Shown: one piece after another, positions 1-8,077 of the stretch
How positions within the stretch are numbered: position 1 is the stretch's first letter
Layout of the letters: each line of letters opens with the position of its first letter
Origin: JABJAG01 sp038137215
Lineage (GTDB): Bacteria > Pseudomonadota > Alphaproteobacteria > UBA6615
DNA length: 36,362 nt
Direction of reading: 5' to 3'
Assembly (NCBI GenBank): GCA_038137215.1
Contig: JAYQBG010000026.1
Span: 1 to 36,362 of the forward strand
Position numbers and translations under genes: made by a program
The notes under the pieces: model-generated
The model's input: only the letters and a program-made list of their open reading frames with translations
Told to the model about the DNA's origin: nothing
The model's database searches: none

Positions 1-13
1 CTTTTACTTTTGA

Positions 14-35
14 TGTTCAGAGAATGTTCAGAGAA
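14..35. repeat. 11-bp exact tandem duplication
   Basis: The 11-mer TGTTCAGAGAA occurs twice back to back with no spacer. It lies about 110 bases left of the tRNA-Pro-like fragment, so it could be part of an integrase-binding arm region, but that is only a guess. No gene can be assigned to bases 1-145: the short open frames entering from the left edge all stop within about 90 bases. Confidence 0.6.
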
Positions 36-145
36 AAATCGATCATTGCCTGACACCCCTTTACACGGCGCGAAATTCTGAACCATTAAACGTTAAGTAG
101 GTTCAACGACTTACCTGCTAAGTCATTGAAATCATTGTGTCGCCC

Positions 146-196
146 AGCGCACTGGGGGTGTGGGGGTCGCAGGTTCGAATCCTGCCGTCCCGACCA
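146..196 (+). other. 3' fragment of a tRNA-Pro(GGG)-like gene (candidate attachment site)
   Basis: Bases 169-185 form a perfect T arm (5-bp stem, loop TTCGAAT). They are followed by the acceptor strand CGTCCCG (186-192), discriminator A and an encoded CCA (194-196). CGGGACG, the expected 5' acceptor strand, is typical of proline tRNAs, but it is absent upstream. A degenerate anticodon arm (about 149-164) has a G-rich loop like the GGG anticodon, but without the conserved T33. The D arm is missing apart from a short AGCGCA match. So this is not a functional tRNA. Such a 3' half is what remains at the far end of an element integrated into a tRNA gene. The element itself would lie left of the window, and no integrase is visible here. 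Confidence 0.55.
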
Positions 197-234
197 AATT
201 TCTCAAAACGCATCTGGTTTGAAGCAGTCCGGGG

Positions 235-1422
235 CTAACGGTCGCGGTCGAGGTCTTTCAGGATTGCGCGCTTCGCGAAATCTGAAATGCGGTGGTCGGC
301 GTGGCTCTCGTCGATCAGCACGTCGAAGCGTCCGCCATGTCCGGCCTGCGCAACGGTGCGCTGCACCTCGGCTTTGTAGAGTTGGCTCCGGATACCGTTG
401 AAGCAACAGCGATCATAGCGGTTGAAGATCTGCAGCTGTGCACGGCCCGCGCCGGACGCGCCGAGGACAAACAGCTCAAGATGGTTTGCTGTATCCATGA
501 GCGGGCCATAGGCGGGCGGGCCATCGGGAAACACTTCCTGTCCACGTCGCATATAGTTGGGATAAACGCCGGCGATCGGATAGCTGCGCTCGATCTCCGG
601 AATCACGGCCGCGGCCAGTACGGCCAGGAAGCCGCCCATGGAGAAGCCGACAATGTCGATGGATCGGTAGCTGTGGCGCGCCTGGACATAGGTGAGGGCA
701 CCCACGAGCGGGTCCAGGTGGTATTTGAGAGGCCGTTCGAAGTGTGACATCTCATGGAAGATGTTCGATTTGCCCGACTGCCGCACGTGTTCGCGGATCC
801 CGTCTTGATCGGAATCCACGAATGCCAGGGTTCCCCCATGCCCGAGTGCGTTGAATGCAAGCACGTCATAGCCGGCATTGAGCAAATCGTTGAGAAACCC
901 CGAGACGCGGTCGATCGGATCGCCGAACCCATGATGATAGATCACCAGGCGGTTGTTGCCTTCGGCCGATCTGGCGAAATAGGGCCAGGATGAAAGGCCC
1001 AGCCCCAGTTCGAAATAGAGTTTCGACACAAGGGTACCTTCCGGCAGGCGGCCAAGAACGTTGTCGGATACCGATGGTTGGACTTTGTCAGGTTCGGGAC
1101 CGTCCGGATATCCGGCGGGTCCCCAGACGACATCGATCAATTTTTGCCGTGTCAGCTCGCGATCCCGGATCGTGTCGGGCCGGATGAGTGATGCGACGTC
1201 TGTTTCCCGCAGTTTCGGATCGATCTCCTCGTAGAGATAGGGATCGGGCGCTTTCAGACGTTTGTAGATGACCCGTGTCGGGTCGTAGTGGTGGATGGCA
1301 ATCTCGATCAGACCGGCGAGCAAGGCCAGCACGAGAAGGGACCAGCCCGCGCGCTTCAAAAGGACCCTGTGTGGCCTTTGCCGCTCCGAAGCCATGTCCG
1401 GGCTAGGTGGTTTGCGCGGCAT
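235..1422 (-). CDS. membrane-anchored alpha/beta hydrolase
   Basis: This 395-residue protein has a basic N-terminus and one hydrophobic segment at about residues 24-43, suggesting an inner-membrane anchor with the catalytic domain outside the cytoplasm. The hydrolase core shows an HHGFGD segment (possible oxyanion hole), the nucleophile elbow GFSMGG with Ser261, and a late SHADHR segment that can supply the catalytic His. The substrate cannot be told from sequence; esterase or lipase-like activity is an inference from the fold. The chosen ATG overlaps the end of the upstream molybdenum-enzyme gene by 20 bases. A second in-frame ATG at 1395 would avoid the overlap, and neither has a strong ribosome-binding site. 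The overlap suggests co-transcription with that gene. Confidence 0.8.
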   Translation of the reverse strand: MPRKPPSPDMASERQRPHRVLLKRAGWSLLVLALLAGLIEIAIHHYDPTRVIYKRLKAPDPYLYEEIDPKLRETDVASLIRPDTIRDRELTRQKLIDVVWGPAGYPDGPEPDKVQPSVSDNVLGRLPEGTLVSKLYFELGLGLSSWPYFARSAEGNNRLVIYHHGFGDPIDRVSGFLNDLLNAGYDVLAFNALGHGGTLAFVDSDQDGIREHVRQSGKSNIFHEMSHFERPLKYHLDPLVGALTYVQARHSYRSIDIVGFSMGGFLAVLAAAVIPEIERSYPIAGVYPNYMRRGQEVFPDGPPAYGPLMDTANHLELFVLGASGAGRAQLQIFNRYDRCCFNGIRSQLYKAEVQRTVAQAGHGGRFDVLIDESHADHRISDFAKRAILKDLDRDR

Positions 1423-3736
1423 CCCGGATGGCGCGCCAGATGCGGTCCGGTGTGGCAGGCATATCCAGCGAAGTCACACCCACTTCGGTGAGCGCATTCA
1501 TGATTGCATTCATCACGGCGGGCATGGCGCCGACCGTTCCCGCTTCGCCCGCGCCCTTTACTCCGAGCGGGTTTCGCTGGGTCGGAACCTCGTTGCTTGC
1601 AATTTCTATTTTGCCGAAATTGTCCGCCCGGGGCATCGCGTAATCCATGAACGAGCCAGAGAGAAGCTGGCCGGAATCCGGATCGTAGGCGACCTGTTCC
1701 ATCAGGATCTGGCCCACACCCTGGGCGATTCCGCCGTGGATCTGACCTTTCACGATGGTCGGGTTGATCATGACCCCCACATCGTCAACCACATTGTAGT
1801 TGATCAGTTCGACCGTTCCGGTGTCCGGGTCGATCTCCACTTCGCAGACATGGCTGCCATTGGGATAGGTGTCCTGATCGGGTGCGAATGTGGCCGTCTC
1901 GTAAAGACCCGGTTCCATGCCCTTGGGCAGTTTGGCGGGCAGGAACGACGCTTTCGCAACGTCTTTCAGGGAAATCTCGCTATCGGTCCCGGCGACCCGG
2001 AACACGCCTTCGGAGAACTCGATATCCGCTTCACTCGCTTCGAGCTGATGGGCGGCGATCTTGCGAGCCTTAGCCTCGATTTTCCCCGACGCGTTATGCA
2101 GGGCCGAACCTCCGATCACGGTGGAGCGGGAGCCCATGGTGCCGATCCCGAAGGCCACCCGGTCGGTGTCTCCGTCGATCACGCGGATATCTGCCGGGTC
2201 GAGACCCAGCCGTTCGCCGACGATCTGCTTGTACACGGTCTCGTGACCCTGACCCTGGCTCTTGGTGCCCATCAGCACCGTAGCCGTGCCGTCGGTCGAG
2301 AACCGCACTTCGGCGAAATCCGGTGATGGCGAAGCCGCCCGTTCGATGGGGTTGGCGATGCCAATCCCGCGCAACTTGCCACGCGCGCGGGCTTCGCTCC
2401 TGCGCGCTTCGAACCCGGCATAGTCAGCCATTTCCAGAACCCGGGCCTGATTCTCGGGGAACGCACCGCAATCGTAGGTCAGGCCGAGCGCCGTGGTGAT
2501 CGGCATCGCCTCCGGGGTGATCATGTTCTTCGCGCGAAGCTCCGCCGGGTCCATGCCCAGCTCCCGCGCGGCTTCATCAAGCATCCGCTCGATCACATAG
2601 GTTGCTTCCGGGCGGCCGGCACCACGATAGGGAGCGGTGGGGCTTGTGTTCGAATGCACACATGTCACGGCGACATGAGCCGCAGGCACGTTGTAAACGC
2701 CGATCAGGGTGCCGACGTTGGAGAATACGGACAGCAAGTTACGAATGGCCGAGAGATAAGCGCCGATATTGGCAATCGTCCTGACCCGCAGGCCCACGAT
2801 CTTGCCGTCCGCATCGAAGGCGAGTTCTGCATCGGTCACATTGTCCCGGCCGTGTTCGTCGCCCTGGATCGCCTCGCTGCGCTCCGAGGACCATTTGACG
2901 GGGCGTCCGACTTTACGAGCCGCCCAAAGGCTCAGGCGGTGCTCTGCATACTGCCAGCCCTTTGTGCCGAAACCGCCGCCGACATCGCGTGAGACCACGC
3001 GAACATTCTGCTCGGGGATACGGAAAATCTTCTCGGCGAGCAACTGGCGCACCCGATGGGGGTACTGCACATCGGCATAAAGCGTGTAGCGATCTTCGCG
3101 TGGATCGTAGTCGCCGATGGCACCGCGCGGTTCCATATAGTTGGCAAAGACCCGGCTGATCACGAAACGGCGCTTGATCACATGGGCGGCGCCGGTAAGT
3201 GCGGATGCGGCGGCATCGGCATCGCCGGACTGGAACAGCCCGGCGATATTGTCCGGATAGTCGTCCCAGACGCGCGGCGCATCGGACTCGACCGTTTGCG
3301 CCGTATCAGTGATGGACGGCAACATATCGAAATCCACGTCGATCAGTTCGGCAGCATCGCGTGCCTGATTGAGGGTCTCGGCGATCACCATCGCAACCGG
3401 GTCCCCCACATAGCGCACCCGGTCGGTGCCGAGAGGGGGTTGGGGGCGGTACTTCATGGGTTCGCCGTCCGGTCGCTTCCACTTGGCGGGCATGCCCGGG
3501 ACGCCCAGATTGTCGACGGCCACATCCGCACCGGTAAAGACCGCGAGTACGCCGGGGGCCGCCTTTGCTTCGGTTGTGTCGATGGACCGGATTTCGGCAT
3601 GCGCATAGGGCGAGCGCAGGATATGCACATAAGCCTGGTTGGGCAGGTTCACGTCATTGACGTAATACCCCCGGCCGGTGAGCAGTCGCGGGTCTTCTTC
3701 ACGTCGGACACTCTGTCCGATTCCAAACTTGCCCAT
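1403..3736 (-). CDS. xanthine dehydrogenase/CO dehydrogenase family molybdopterin-binding large subunit (CoxL-like, form II type)
   Basis: A 777-residue protein of the usual length for the molybdenum cytosine-dinucleotide-binding large subunit of molybdenum hydroxylases. The N-terminus has the family opening (SVRREEDPRLLTGRG, about residues 9-23). A GGGFGTKG segment sits in the middle. The motif PYRGAGR at 369-375 matches the AYRGAGR-type loop of form II enzymes, not the AYXCSFR loop of true CO dehydrogenase, so CO oxidation should not be assumed. A GAGEAG segment near residue 730 carries the expected catalytic Glu. Start ATG has a good AGAGGA site about 9 bases upstream. These enzymes normally need a FAD subunit and a 2Fe-2S subunit; neither is encoded next to it, so partners must come from elsewhere or the protein is an orphan. 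The substrate is unknown. Confidence 0.9.
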   Translation of the reverse strand: MGKFGIGQSVRREEDPRLLTGRGYYVNDVNLPNQAYVHILRSPYAHAEIRSIDTTEAKAAPGVLAVFTGADVAVDNLGVPGMPAKWKRPDGEPMKYRPQPPLGTDRVRYVGDPVAMVIAETLNQARDAAELIDVDFDMLPSITDTAQTVESDAPRVWDDYPDNIAGLFQSGDADAAASALTGAAHVIKRRFVISRVFANYMEPRGAIGDYDPREDRYTLYADVQYPHRVRQLLAEKIFRIPEQNVRVVSRDVGGGFGTKGWQYAEHRLSLWAARKVGRPVKWSSERSEAIQGDEHGRDNVTDAELAFDADGKIVGLRVRTIANIGAYLSAIRNLLSVFSNVGTLIGVYNVPAAHVAVTCVHSNTSPTAPYRGAGRPEATYVIERMLDEAARELGMDPAELRAKNMITPEAMPITTALGLTYDCGAFPENQARVLEMADYAGFEARRSEARARGKLRGIGIANPIERAASPSPDFAEVRFSTDGTATVLMGTKSQGQGHETVYKQIVGERLGLDPADIRVIDGDTDRVAFGIGTMGSRSTVIGGSALHNASGKIEAKARKIAAHQLEASEADIEFSEGVFRVAGTDSEISLKDVAKASFLPAKLPKGMEPGLYETATFAPDQDTYPNGSHVCEVEIDPDTGTVELINYNVVDDVGVMINPTIVKGQIHGGIAQGVGQILMEQVAYDPDSGQLLSGSFMDYAMPRADNFGKIEIASNEVPTQRNPLGVKGAGEAGTVGAMPAVMNAIMNALTEVGVTSLDMPATPDRIWRAIRDAAQTT

Positions 3737-3770
3737 GGTGGTAATTCCTCTGATACGGGTTTTGAGTCGA

Positions 3771-4088
3771 TCAGCCTTCGGCGTTTAGCGCCAGACGGCC
3801 CTTGTCGGTCAGTTTGCAGACCAGCCAGTCCGGCTTGATCGGGTTCTCGAACCAGGGTTCGGCGAACCCATGCCGGATACAGCTCTTGATGGTGCGTTCA
3901 CTGATTTTCTGGCCATCACGGTCAAACAACGGCAGTTTCCCGCCAGGCTGTGTCAGCCCCCGCGCGAGCCAGTCCCGTTGTGCGCCGCTGAGGGCGCCAC
4001 GCGGTTTGGTTTTGCGATCGCCGCGGGGACGATGGGGCTGCAACGCCACAACATTGCTCTCCTGCGCGAGTTTCGGACGAATCGCCAT
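3771..4088 (-). CDS. hypothetical protein, about 105 aa
   Basis: I do not recognise a named family. The product is basic, with an N-terminal Arg/Lys/Pro-rich stretch and a C-terminal part (GALSGAQRDWLARGL, then a segment ending KPDWLVCKLTDKGRLAL) that could form a small winged-helix-like or DNA-contacting fold; this is inference only. The frame extends upstream to a TTG at 4124. I prefer the ATG at 4088 (or 4091) because a purine-rich AGGGGG precedes it closely. It lies 34 bases upstream of the molybdenum-enzyme gene on the same strand and may be co-transcribed. Confidence 0.6.
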   Translation of the reverse strand: MAIRPKLAQESNVVALQPHRPRGDRKTKPRGALSGAQRDWLARGLTQPGGKLPLFDRDGQKISERTIKSCIRHGFAEPWFENPIKPDWLVCKLTDKGRLALNAEG

Positions 4089-4214
4089 CATGCCCCCTGA
4101 ACATTTCAGCCGCGCGGATTTCAATTTCCGAAATCCGCAACGCGGCGGATCGTAGTGTAGAATAGTAATAAGTCCAAGAGTTCCCAGGAGAAGTTCCGAA
4201 GGGAAGGGTATGGC

Positions 4215-4562
4215 GTGAGCGCGGAAAACGGCATCGAGACAGCCAGTTTGGTCTATGTGACCTGCGGATCGCTTGATCAGGCACGTCAGATCGGACGCGC
4301 CGTCGTTGAGGCACGTCTAGCCGCCTGTGCGAACATTCTCGATGGTATGAAGTCGATTTACCGCTGGGAAGGCTGCGTGGAGGAGGGGGCCGAGGTTGTG
4401 CTGCTTCTGAAGACGCGTGCATCGCTTGTGGACGCCCTGACCGAACGCGTGACGGCGCTCCACAGCTTCGATCTGCCCTGTGTTGTTGAAATCCCTTTAA
4501 AGGGCGGCAATGCTGAATACTTCGCCTGGATTGCCGGCGAAGCGTCGGCAGAGGTGAGATGA
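4215..4562 (+). CDS. cutA: divalent-cation tolerance protein CutA
   Basis: A 115-residue protein with the whole CutA1 pattern: an N-terminal beta strand (LVYVTCGS), the EARLAACANIL segment, IYRWEG, the VLLLKTR strand and the C-terminal HSFDLPCVVEIPLKGGNAEYFAWI block. Family members form tight cytoplasmic trimers with a ferredoxin-like fold and are linked to copper and other metal tolerance, although their biochemical role is still debated. The start is GTG, preceded by a GAAGGGAAGGG ribosome-binding stretch. An ATG five bases upstream is out of frame and stops after two codons, so it is not the start. The MFS transporter gene begins four bases after the stop, which points to one operon. Confidence 0.93.
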   Translation: MSAENGIETASLVYVTCGSLDQARQIGRAVVEARLAACANILDGMKSIYRWEGCVEEGAEVVLLLKTRASLVDALTERVTALHSFDLPCVVEIPLKGGNAEYFAWIAGEASAEVR

Positions 4563-4566
4563 GACC

Positions 4567-5796
4567 GTGCGCCTTCCGAGCCCCACACCCGAAACCAATG
4601 CCCTGGTTTTTGCAGCCGCGGCCCATGGCGCGATGCATCTGTTCGCGGCGTACTATTTCACCATTGTTCTCGCCCTTGAGGGCGTCTGGGACATGTCCTA
4701 CCCGGACCTCATCGCGCTCTGGACGCCCGCGGCGCTGCTGATTGGACTGGCGGCTTTGCCCATGGGCTGGATCGCTGACCGTTGGACCCGTGGTGGCATG
4801 ATTGCCGTCAGTTTCATCGGGATGGGCGGGGCCAGCATCGTTGCGGGAATTACCGATGGCCAGAAATCCATCGTTCTGGCGCTGTCTGCCGTCGGCATCT
4901 TCGCCGCGATCTATCACCCGGTTGGCATTCCCTGGGTGATGCGCCTCGCGCGGCACAATCCGGGAAAGGAGCTCGCCATAAATGGCCTCTCCGGCGGAAT
5001 GGGGGTGGGAGTCGCGGCCCTGACGGCGGGGACCATGATCAATTACGTGAATTGGCGTGCCGCGTTTGTCGGGCCGGGACTGGTGAGACTGTTTGTCGGC
5101 GCTGTCATGGTTTTCATGCTGATGCGCGGGCAGATTGCCGAACCTGGCAATGCGCCGCCTGACAAGGACGCGGCCGGACAGCGCGGTGGCATGTTCCGTG
5201 GTGCGCTGCTGATCCTCGGGACCGGGTTCGTCGGTGGGCTGGTCTATCAGTCCACCCAGGCCGTCGCTCCCAAAATGTTCGAGGCGCGGCTGGATGATCT
5301 GCTCGGCGGTTCGACCTTCGGCGTCGGGGCGGTGGTCTTCGCGATCTATATTCTGGCCGGTCTCGGCCAGCTTGTCGGCGGCTGGGCGGCCGACCGGTTC
5401 ACCTGGAAGCGCGCCTATCTGCTCGCCTGGTGCATCCATATGCCGGTGCTGTGGTTCGCGGCGACGGCGGGCGGACCGTTCCTGATTTTCGCTGTCTTCA
5501 TGCTCACGGTCGCCGGGACCGGTGCAATCCCCGCTGAAGCGCTGTTGTTTGCCCGCTACACACCCGAGCGCCATCACGGCCTGATCTTCGGCTTCCGCTA
5601 CGTGCTCGCGCTGGGGTCGGCGCCGCTGGCGATCCAGTTCATAGCCTTTATGCTGGAGCGCACCGGCGATTTTGCCTGGATCTACTGGATGCTCGGCATT
5701 GCTGGATGCGCCACGCTTGTCGGGATCATGCTGCTCCCGCCTGTCGAACGCCGCGCCGCACCTCCCGTGGACGCCGCACCAGCCCCGGCGGAGTAG
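4567..5796 (+). CDS. MFS transporter
   Basis: A 409-residue hydrophobic protein with about twelve membrane segments in two halves separated by a short polar linker (about residues 193-215, PGNAPPDKDAAGQRGG). The motif-A-like loop GWIADRWTRGG follows the second helix, and a related loop GGWAADRFTWKRA is found in the second half, both typical of major facilitator proteins. YHPVGIPWVMRLAR resembles the helix 4-5 region of Fsr-type drug exporters, but the substrate cannot be assigned. Start is GTG, four bases after cutA, with a purine-rich stretch inside the cutA end serving as ribosome-binding site. The tail is Pro/Ala-rich. The tight spacing suggests translational coupling with cutA. Confidence 0.88.
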   Translation: MRLPSPTPETNALVFAAAAHGAMHLFAAYYFTIVLALEGVWDMSYPDLIALWTPAALLIGLAALPMGWIADRWTRGGMIAVSFIGMGGASIVAGITDGQKSIVLALSAVGIFAAIYHPVGIPWVMRLARHNPGKELAINGLSGGMGVGVAALTAGTMINYVNWRAAFVGPGLVRLFVGAVMVFMLMRGQIAEPGNAPPDKDAAGQRGGMFRGALLILGTGFVGGLVYQSTQAVAPKMFEARLDDLLGGSTFGVGAVVFAIYILAGLGQLVGGWAADRFTWKRAYLLAWCIHMPVLWFAATAGGPFLIFAVFMLTVAGTGAIPAEALLFARYTPERHHGLIFGFRYVLALGSAPLAIQFIAFMLERTGDFAWIYWMLGIAGCATLVGIMLLPPVERRAAPPVDAAPAPAE

Positions 5797-5806
5797 GTCA
5801 ACCGTC

Positions 5807-6018
5807 ATGCCCGCACTCGTTGCGGGCATCCACGTCCATCGATTCTCCGGCTGCCGATTCAGAATGCAAAGACTTGGATGGCCGGAACAAGTCCGGCCAT
5901 GACGGACCCGGTGAGCTTATTTTCTCCATTCGTCATGCCTGCGAAGGCAGGCATCCATTAACGCCTGTGTTTCACAGGATAGCGGCTTGAGTTCATGGGC
6001 CCCTGCCTTCGCAGGGGC
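5807..6018. repeat. cluster of four palindromic intergenic repeats
   Basis: The 310-base gap between the MFS gene and ytoQ holds four perfect hairpins: ATGCCCGCA/TGCGGGCAT (5807-5829), ATGGCCGGA/TCCGGCCAT (5878-5900), ATGCCTGC/GCAGGCAT (5935-5954) and GCCCCTGC/GCAGGGGC (5999-6018). The cores resemble the CGTCATGCCCGCGAAGGCGGGCATCCA-like dispersed palindromes common in alphaproteobacterial genomes. None is followed by a long T tract, so they look like REP-type repeats, not classical terminators, though they could still end or stabilise the upstream transcript. No gene is supported within the gap. Confidence 0.8.
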
Positions 6019-6106
6019 GACAAATTTGCGCAAGATTCGCCCGTGCGCCGTTGATTTGTTATAAACTTCGACATCCCAGGACATTCATCGAAACGAAGGA
6101 AAAACC

Positions 6107-6598
6107 ATGAGCGACAAGGTTTGGAAGATTTATCTCTCGGGCGAAATTCATTCCGACTGGCGTGAGCAGATCCAGAACGGCTGCGCGGAAGCGGGCCTGC
6201 CTGTCGAGTTCGCCGCGCCGATCACCGAGCATGACGATTCCGACGATTGCGGCGTGGCGGTCTTCGGGGCCGAGGACGACAAGTTCTGGCACGATCACAA
6301 GGGCGCGCTGCTGAATTCGGTGCGCACCGGCACCCTGATCGAGCAGGCCGATGTGGTCGTCGTCCGCTTTGGTGAAAAGTACAAGCAGTGGAACGCGGCC
6401 TTCGACGCCGGTTACGCCTCCGCGCTGGGCAAGGCGATCATCACGCTGCACCCGGAAGCCCACGACCATGCGCTCAAGGAAGTGGACGCCGCCGCCAAGG
6501 GCGTGGCCCGTGAGCCGTATCAGGTCGTCCAGGCGCTCGCCTATGCCATCAAGGGCGCGATGCCCCAGCAGTGGTATCAGGCCGAAGCCGCCGAATAG
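6107..6598 (+). CDS. ytoQ: YtoQ family protein
   Basis: A 163-residue cytoplasmic protein that matches the YtoQ family along its length: the opening KIYLSGEIHSDWREQI, the middle block with DDCGVAVFG and FWHDHKGALLNSVRTGTLIEQADVVVVRFG, and a KYKQWNAAFDAGYASALGK segment. The arrangement resembles the nucleoside 2-deoxyribosyltransferase fold (SGEI near a phosphate-binding loop, the AFDAGYASALGK helix), but the reaction has not been established for the family. The ATG follows a run of purines (GAAGGAAAAACC). It stands alone between the palindromic repeat cluster and a strong terminator hairpin. Confidence 0.85.
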   Translation: MSDKVWKIYLSGEIHSDWREQIQNGCAEAGLPVEFAAPITEHDDSDDCGVAVFGAEDDKFWHDHKGALLNSVRTGTLIEQADVVVVRFGEKYKQWNAAFDAGYASALGKAIITLHPEAHDHALKEVDAAAKGVAREPYQVVQALAYAIKGAMPQQWYQAEAAE

Positions 6599-6622
6599 TC
6601 TGCGGCAATTTAGAATGTAAAG

Positions 6623-6654
6623 AGCCGCGCTGCCGAAAGGCCGCGCGGCTTTTT
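6623..6654. terminator. bidirectional rho-independent terminator between ytoQ and metY
   Basis: The 8-bp stem AGCCGCGC/GCGCGGCT (6623-6630 and 6643-6650) is followed by four T on the plus strand. Upstream of the stem are A-rich bases that provide a short U-run for the opposite strand. It sits between the convergent ends of ytoQ and metY. Confidence 0.75.
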
Positions 6655-6659
6655 CGTGA

Positions 6660-7973
6660 CTACTCCGCTGCCTTCGCCGCAGCGTAGTCCAGCGCCTGGC
6701 CCAGATCGGCGAGGATGTCGTCGATGGTTTCCAGGCCCACGGAAATCCGGATCACGTCCGGGCCCGCGCCCGAGGCGATCTGCTGCTCTTCGGTGAGCTG
6801 GCGGTGGGTGGTTGAGGCCGGGTGGATGATGAGAGAACGCGTGTCGCCCAGATTGGCTAGATGCGAGAGCAGTTCGACGCTCTCGACGAACTTCACACCC
6901 GCTTCGTAGCCGCCCTTCACGCCGAAGGTGAAGACCGAGCCCGGGCCCTTGGGCAGGTATTTCTTCGCCAGATCGTTGTAAGGGCTGGATTTCAGCCCAG
7001 CATAGGAGACCCAGGCGACCGCCGGGTGCGCTTCGAGGTATTCTGCGACGGCCTGAGCGTTTTGCAGGTGCCGGTCCATGCGGACGGGCAGGCTCTCGAT
7101 CCCGGTCAGGATGTTGAAGGCGTTCTGGGGCGCCAGCGCCGGGCCGAGATCGCGGAGCGCGACCGCCTTGGCCTTGGTGGAGAATCCGAAATCCCCGAAG
7201 GTCTCGTAGAAGGTCAAGCCGTGATAGGCCGGGTCCGGCTCGGTCATGGAGGGGAACTTGTCGTTCTGCGCCCAGTTGAACTGACCGCTCTCCACCACGA
7301 CCCCGCCCATGGAGGTGCCGTGGCCGCCGAGGAACTTGGTCATCGAATGGATCGAGATATCCGCACCCCATTCGAAGGGCCGGCAGAGATAGGGCGTCGC
7401 CATAGTGTTGTCGACGATCAGCGGAATGCCCGCTTCCCTGGCGATGGCGGCAATCGGCTCCAGATCGACAATGATCCCGCCGGGATTGGCGAGTACCTCC
7501 AGGAAGATCGCCTTGGTCCTGTTGTCGATGGCGGCGCGGAAGTTTTCCGGGTCGGCGGGATCGACGAAATTGCAATGCCAGTCGAACTTCTTGAAGGTGT
7601 GGGTGAACTGGGTGATCGACCCGCCATAAAGGTTGCGCGAGGCGACGAAGTTGTCGCCCGGGTTCATCAGCACGAACATCGCCAGCATCTGCGCCGCGTG
7701 GCCGCTCGAACACGCAACCGCGCCGCGGCCGTTTTCCAGCGCGGCGACTTTTTCCTCCAGCGCCGAAACGGTCGGATTGGTCAGGCGGGTGTAGATGTAG
7801 CCGAAGGTCTGCAGGTTGAAGAGCGAGGCCGCGTGGTCCGCGTCGTCAAAGACATAGGCCGTCGTCTGATAGATCGGCACATTGCGCGCGCCGGTTTTTT
7901 CGTCGGGCGAGGCGCCGGCATGAATGGCAAGGGTCTCAAAGCCCGGCGGGCGGTGGTCGTTGTCGTTGGTCAT
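6660..7973 (-). CDS. metY: O-acetylhomoserine sulfhydrylase (aminocarboxypropyltransferase)
   Basis: A 437-residue PLP enzyme of the Cys/Met metabolism family that makes homocysteine (or, with methanethiol, methionine) from O-acetylhomoserine and sulfide. Visible landmarks are GFETLAIHAG at the N-terminus, YTRLTNPT, the SGHAAQ segment, and the PLP-binding lysine in HSMTKFLGGHGTSMGG (Lys213 counted from this start). The C-terminal LIIHPASTTHRQL and RISVGLE blocks are typical of the MetY/CysD subgroup. The frame has an earlier ATG at 7997, but its upstream bases lie in a dispersed inverted repeat. The ATG at 7973 has a GAAAGAAGA ribosome-binding site. It is probably the last gene of the operon with the CoA-binding and enoyl-CoA hydratase genes, after a 104-base gap. 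Confidence 0.94.
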   Translation of the reverse strand: MTNDNDHRPPGFETLAIHAGASPDEKTGARNVPIYQTTAYVFDDADHAASLFNLQTFGYIYTRLTNPTVSALEEKVAALENGRGAVACSSGHAAQMLAMFVLMNPGDNFVASRNLYGGSITQFTHTFKKFDWHCNFVDPADPENFRAAIDNRTKAIFLEVLANPGGIIVDLEPIAAIAREAGIPLIVDNTMATPYLCRPFEWGADISIHSMTKFLGGHGTSMGGVVVESGQFNWAQNDKFPSMTEPDPAYHGLTFYETFGDFGFSTKAKAVALRDLGPALAPQNAFNILTGIESLPVRMDRHLQNAQAVAEYLEAHPAVAWVSYAGLKSSPYNDLAKKYLPKGPGSVFTFGVKGGYEAGVKFVESVELLSHLANLGDTRSLIIHPASTTHRQLTEEQQIASGAGPDVIRISVGLETIDDILADLGQALDYAAAKAAE

Positions 7974-7997
7974 GTTCTTCTTTCCCGTCTGGCTCAT

Positions 7998-8054
7998 CCT
8001 TCGTCAGGCTCAGAATGAGGTGTTAGGTCGTCCTCACCCTGAGCTTGACGAAGG
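7998..8054. repeat. intergenic inverted repeat (dispersed palindrome type)
   Basis: CCTTCGTCAGGCTCAG (7998-8013) and CTGAGCTTGACGAAGG (8039-8054) are inverted copies matching at 15 of 16 positions, with ATGAGG/CCTCA continuing inward. The sequence resembles the CCTCACCCTGAGC...GACGAAGGG repeats scattered in many alphaproteobacteria. It lies in the gap between the second CoA-binding gene and metY and would form a large hairpin in the operon mRNA. Confidence 0.75.
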
Positions 8055-8077
8055 GCGAGGGCGTTGCGCGATATTGT

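Noticed and set aside
146..196. Functional tRNA-Pro or the acceptor piece of tmRNA
   Set aside because: The 5' acceptor strand is missing and the anticodon loop lacks T33. The acceptor does not have the G3-U70 alanine identity of tmRNA.
1403..3736. True aerobic CO dehydrogenase (coxL form I)
   Set aside because: The active-site loop is PYRGAGR, not the Cys-containing AYXCSFR loop, and no coxM or coxS is adjacent.
3922..5829. 635-codon open frame on the minus strand
   Set aside because: It lies antisense to cutA and the MFS transporter, both with clear family patterns. Its own translation is low-complexity, rich in Arg, Gln and His, and matches no domain, as expected for a shadow frame in GC-rich DNA.
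5797..6106. CRISPR array suggested by repeated palindromes
   Set aside because: The four hairpins differ in sequence and spacing, and there are no direct repeats with unique spacers or cas genes.
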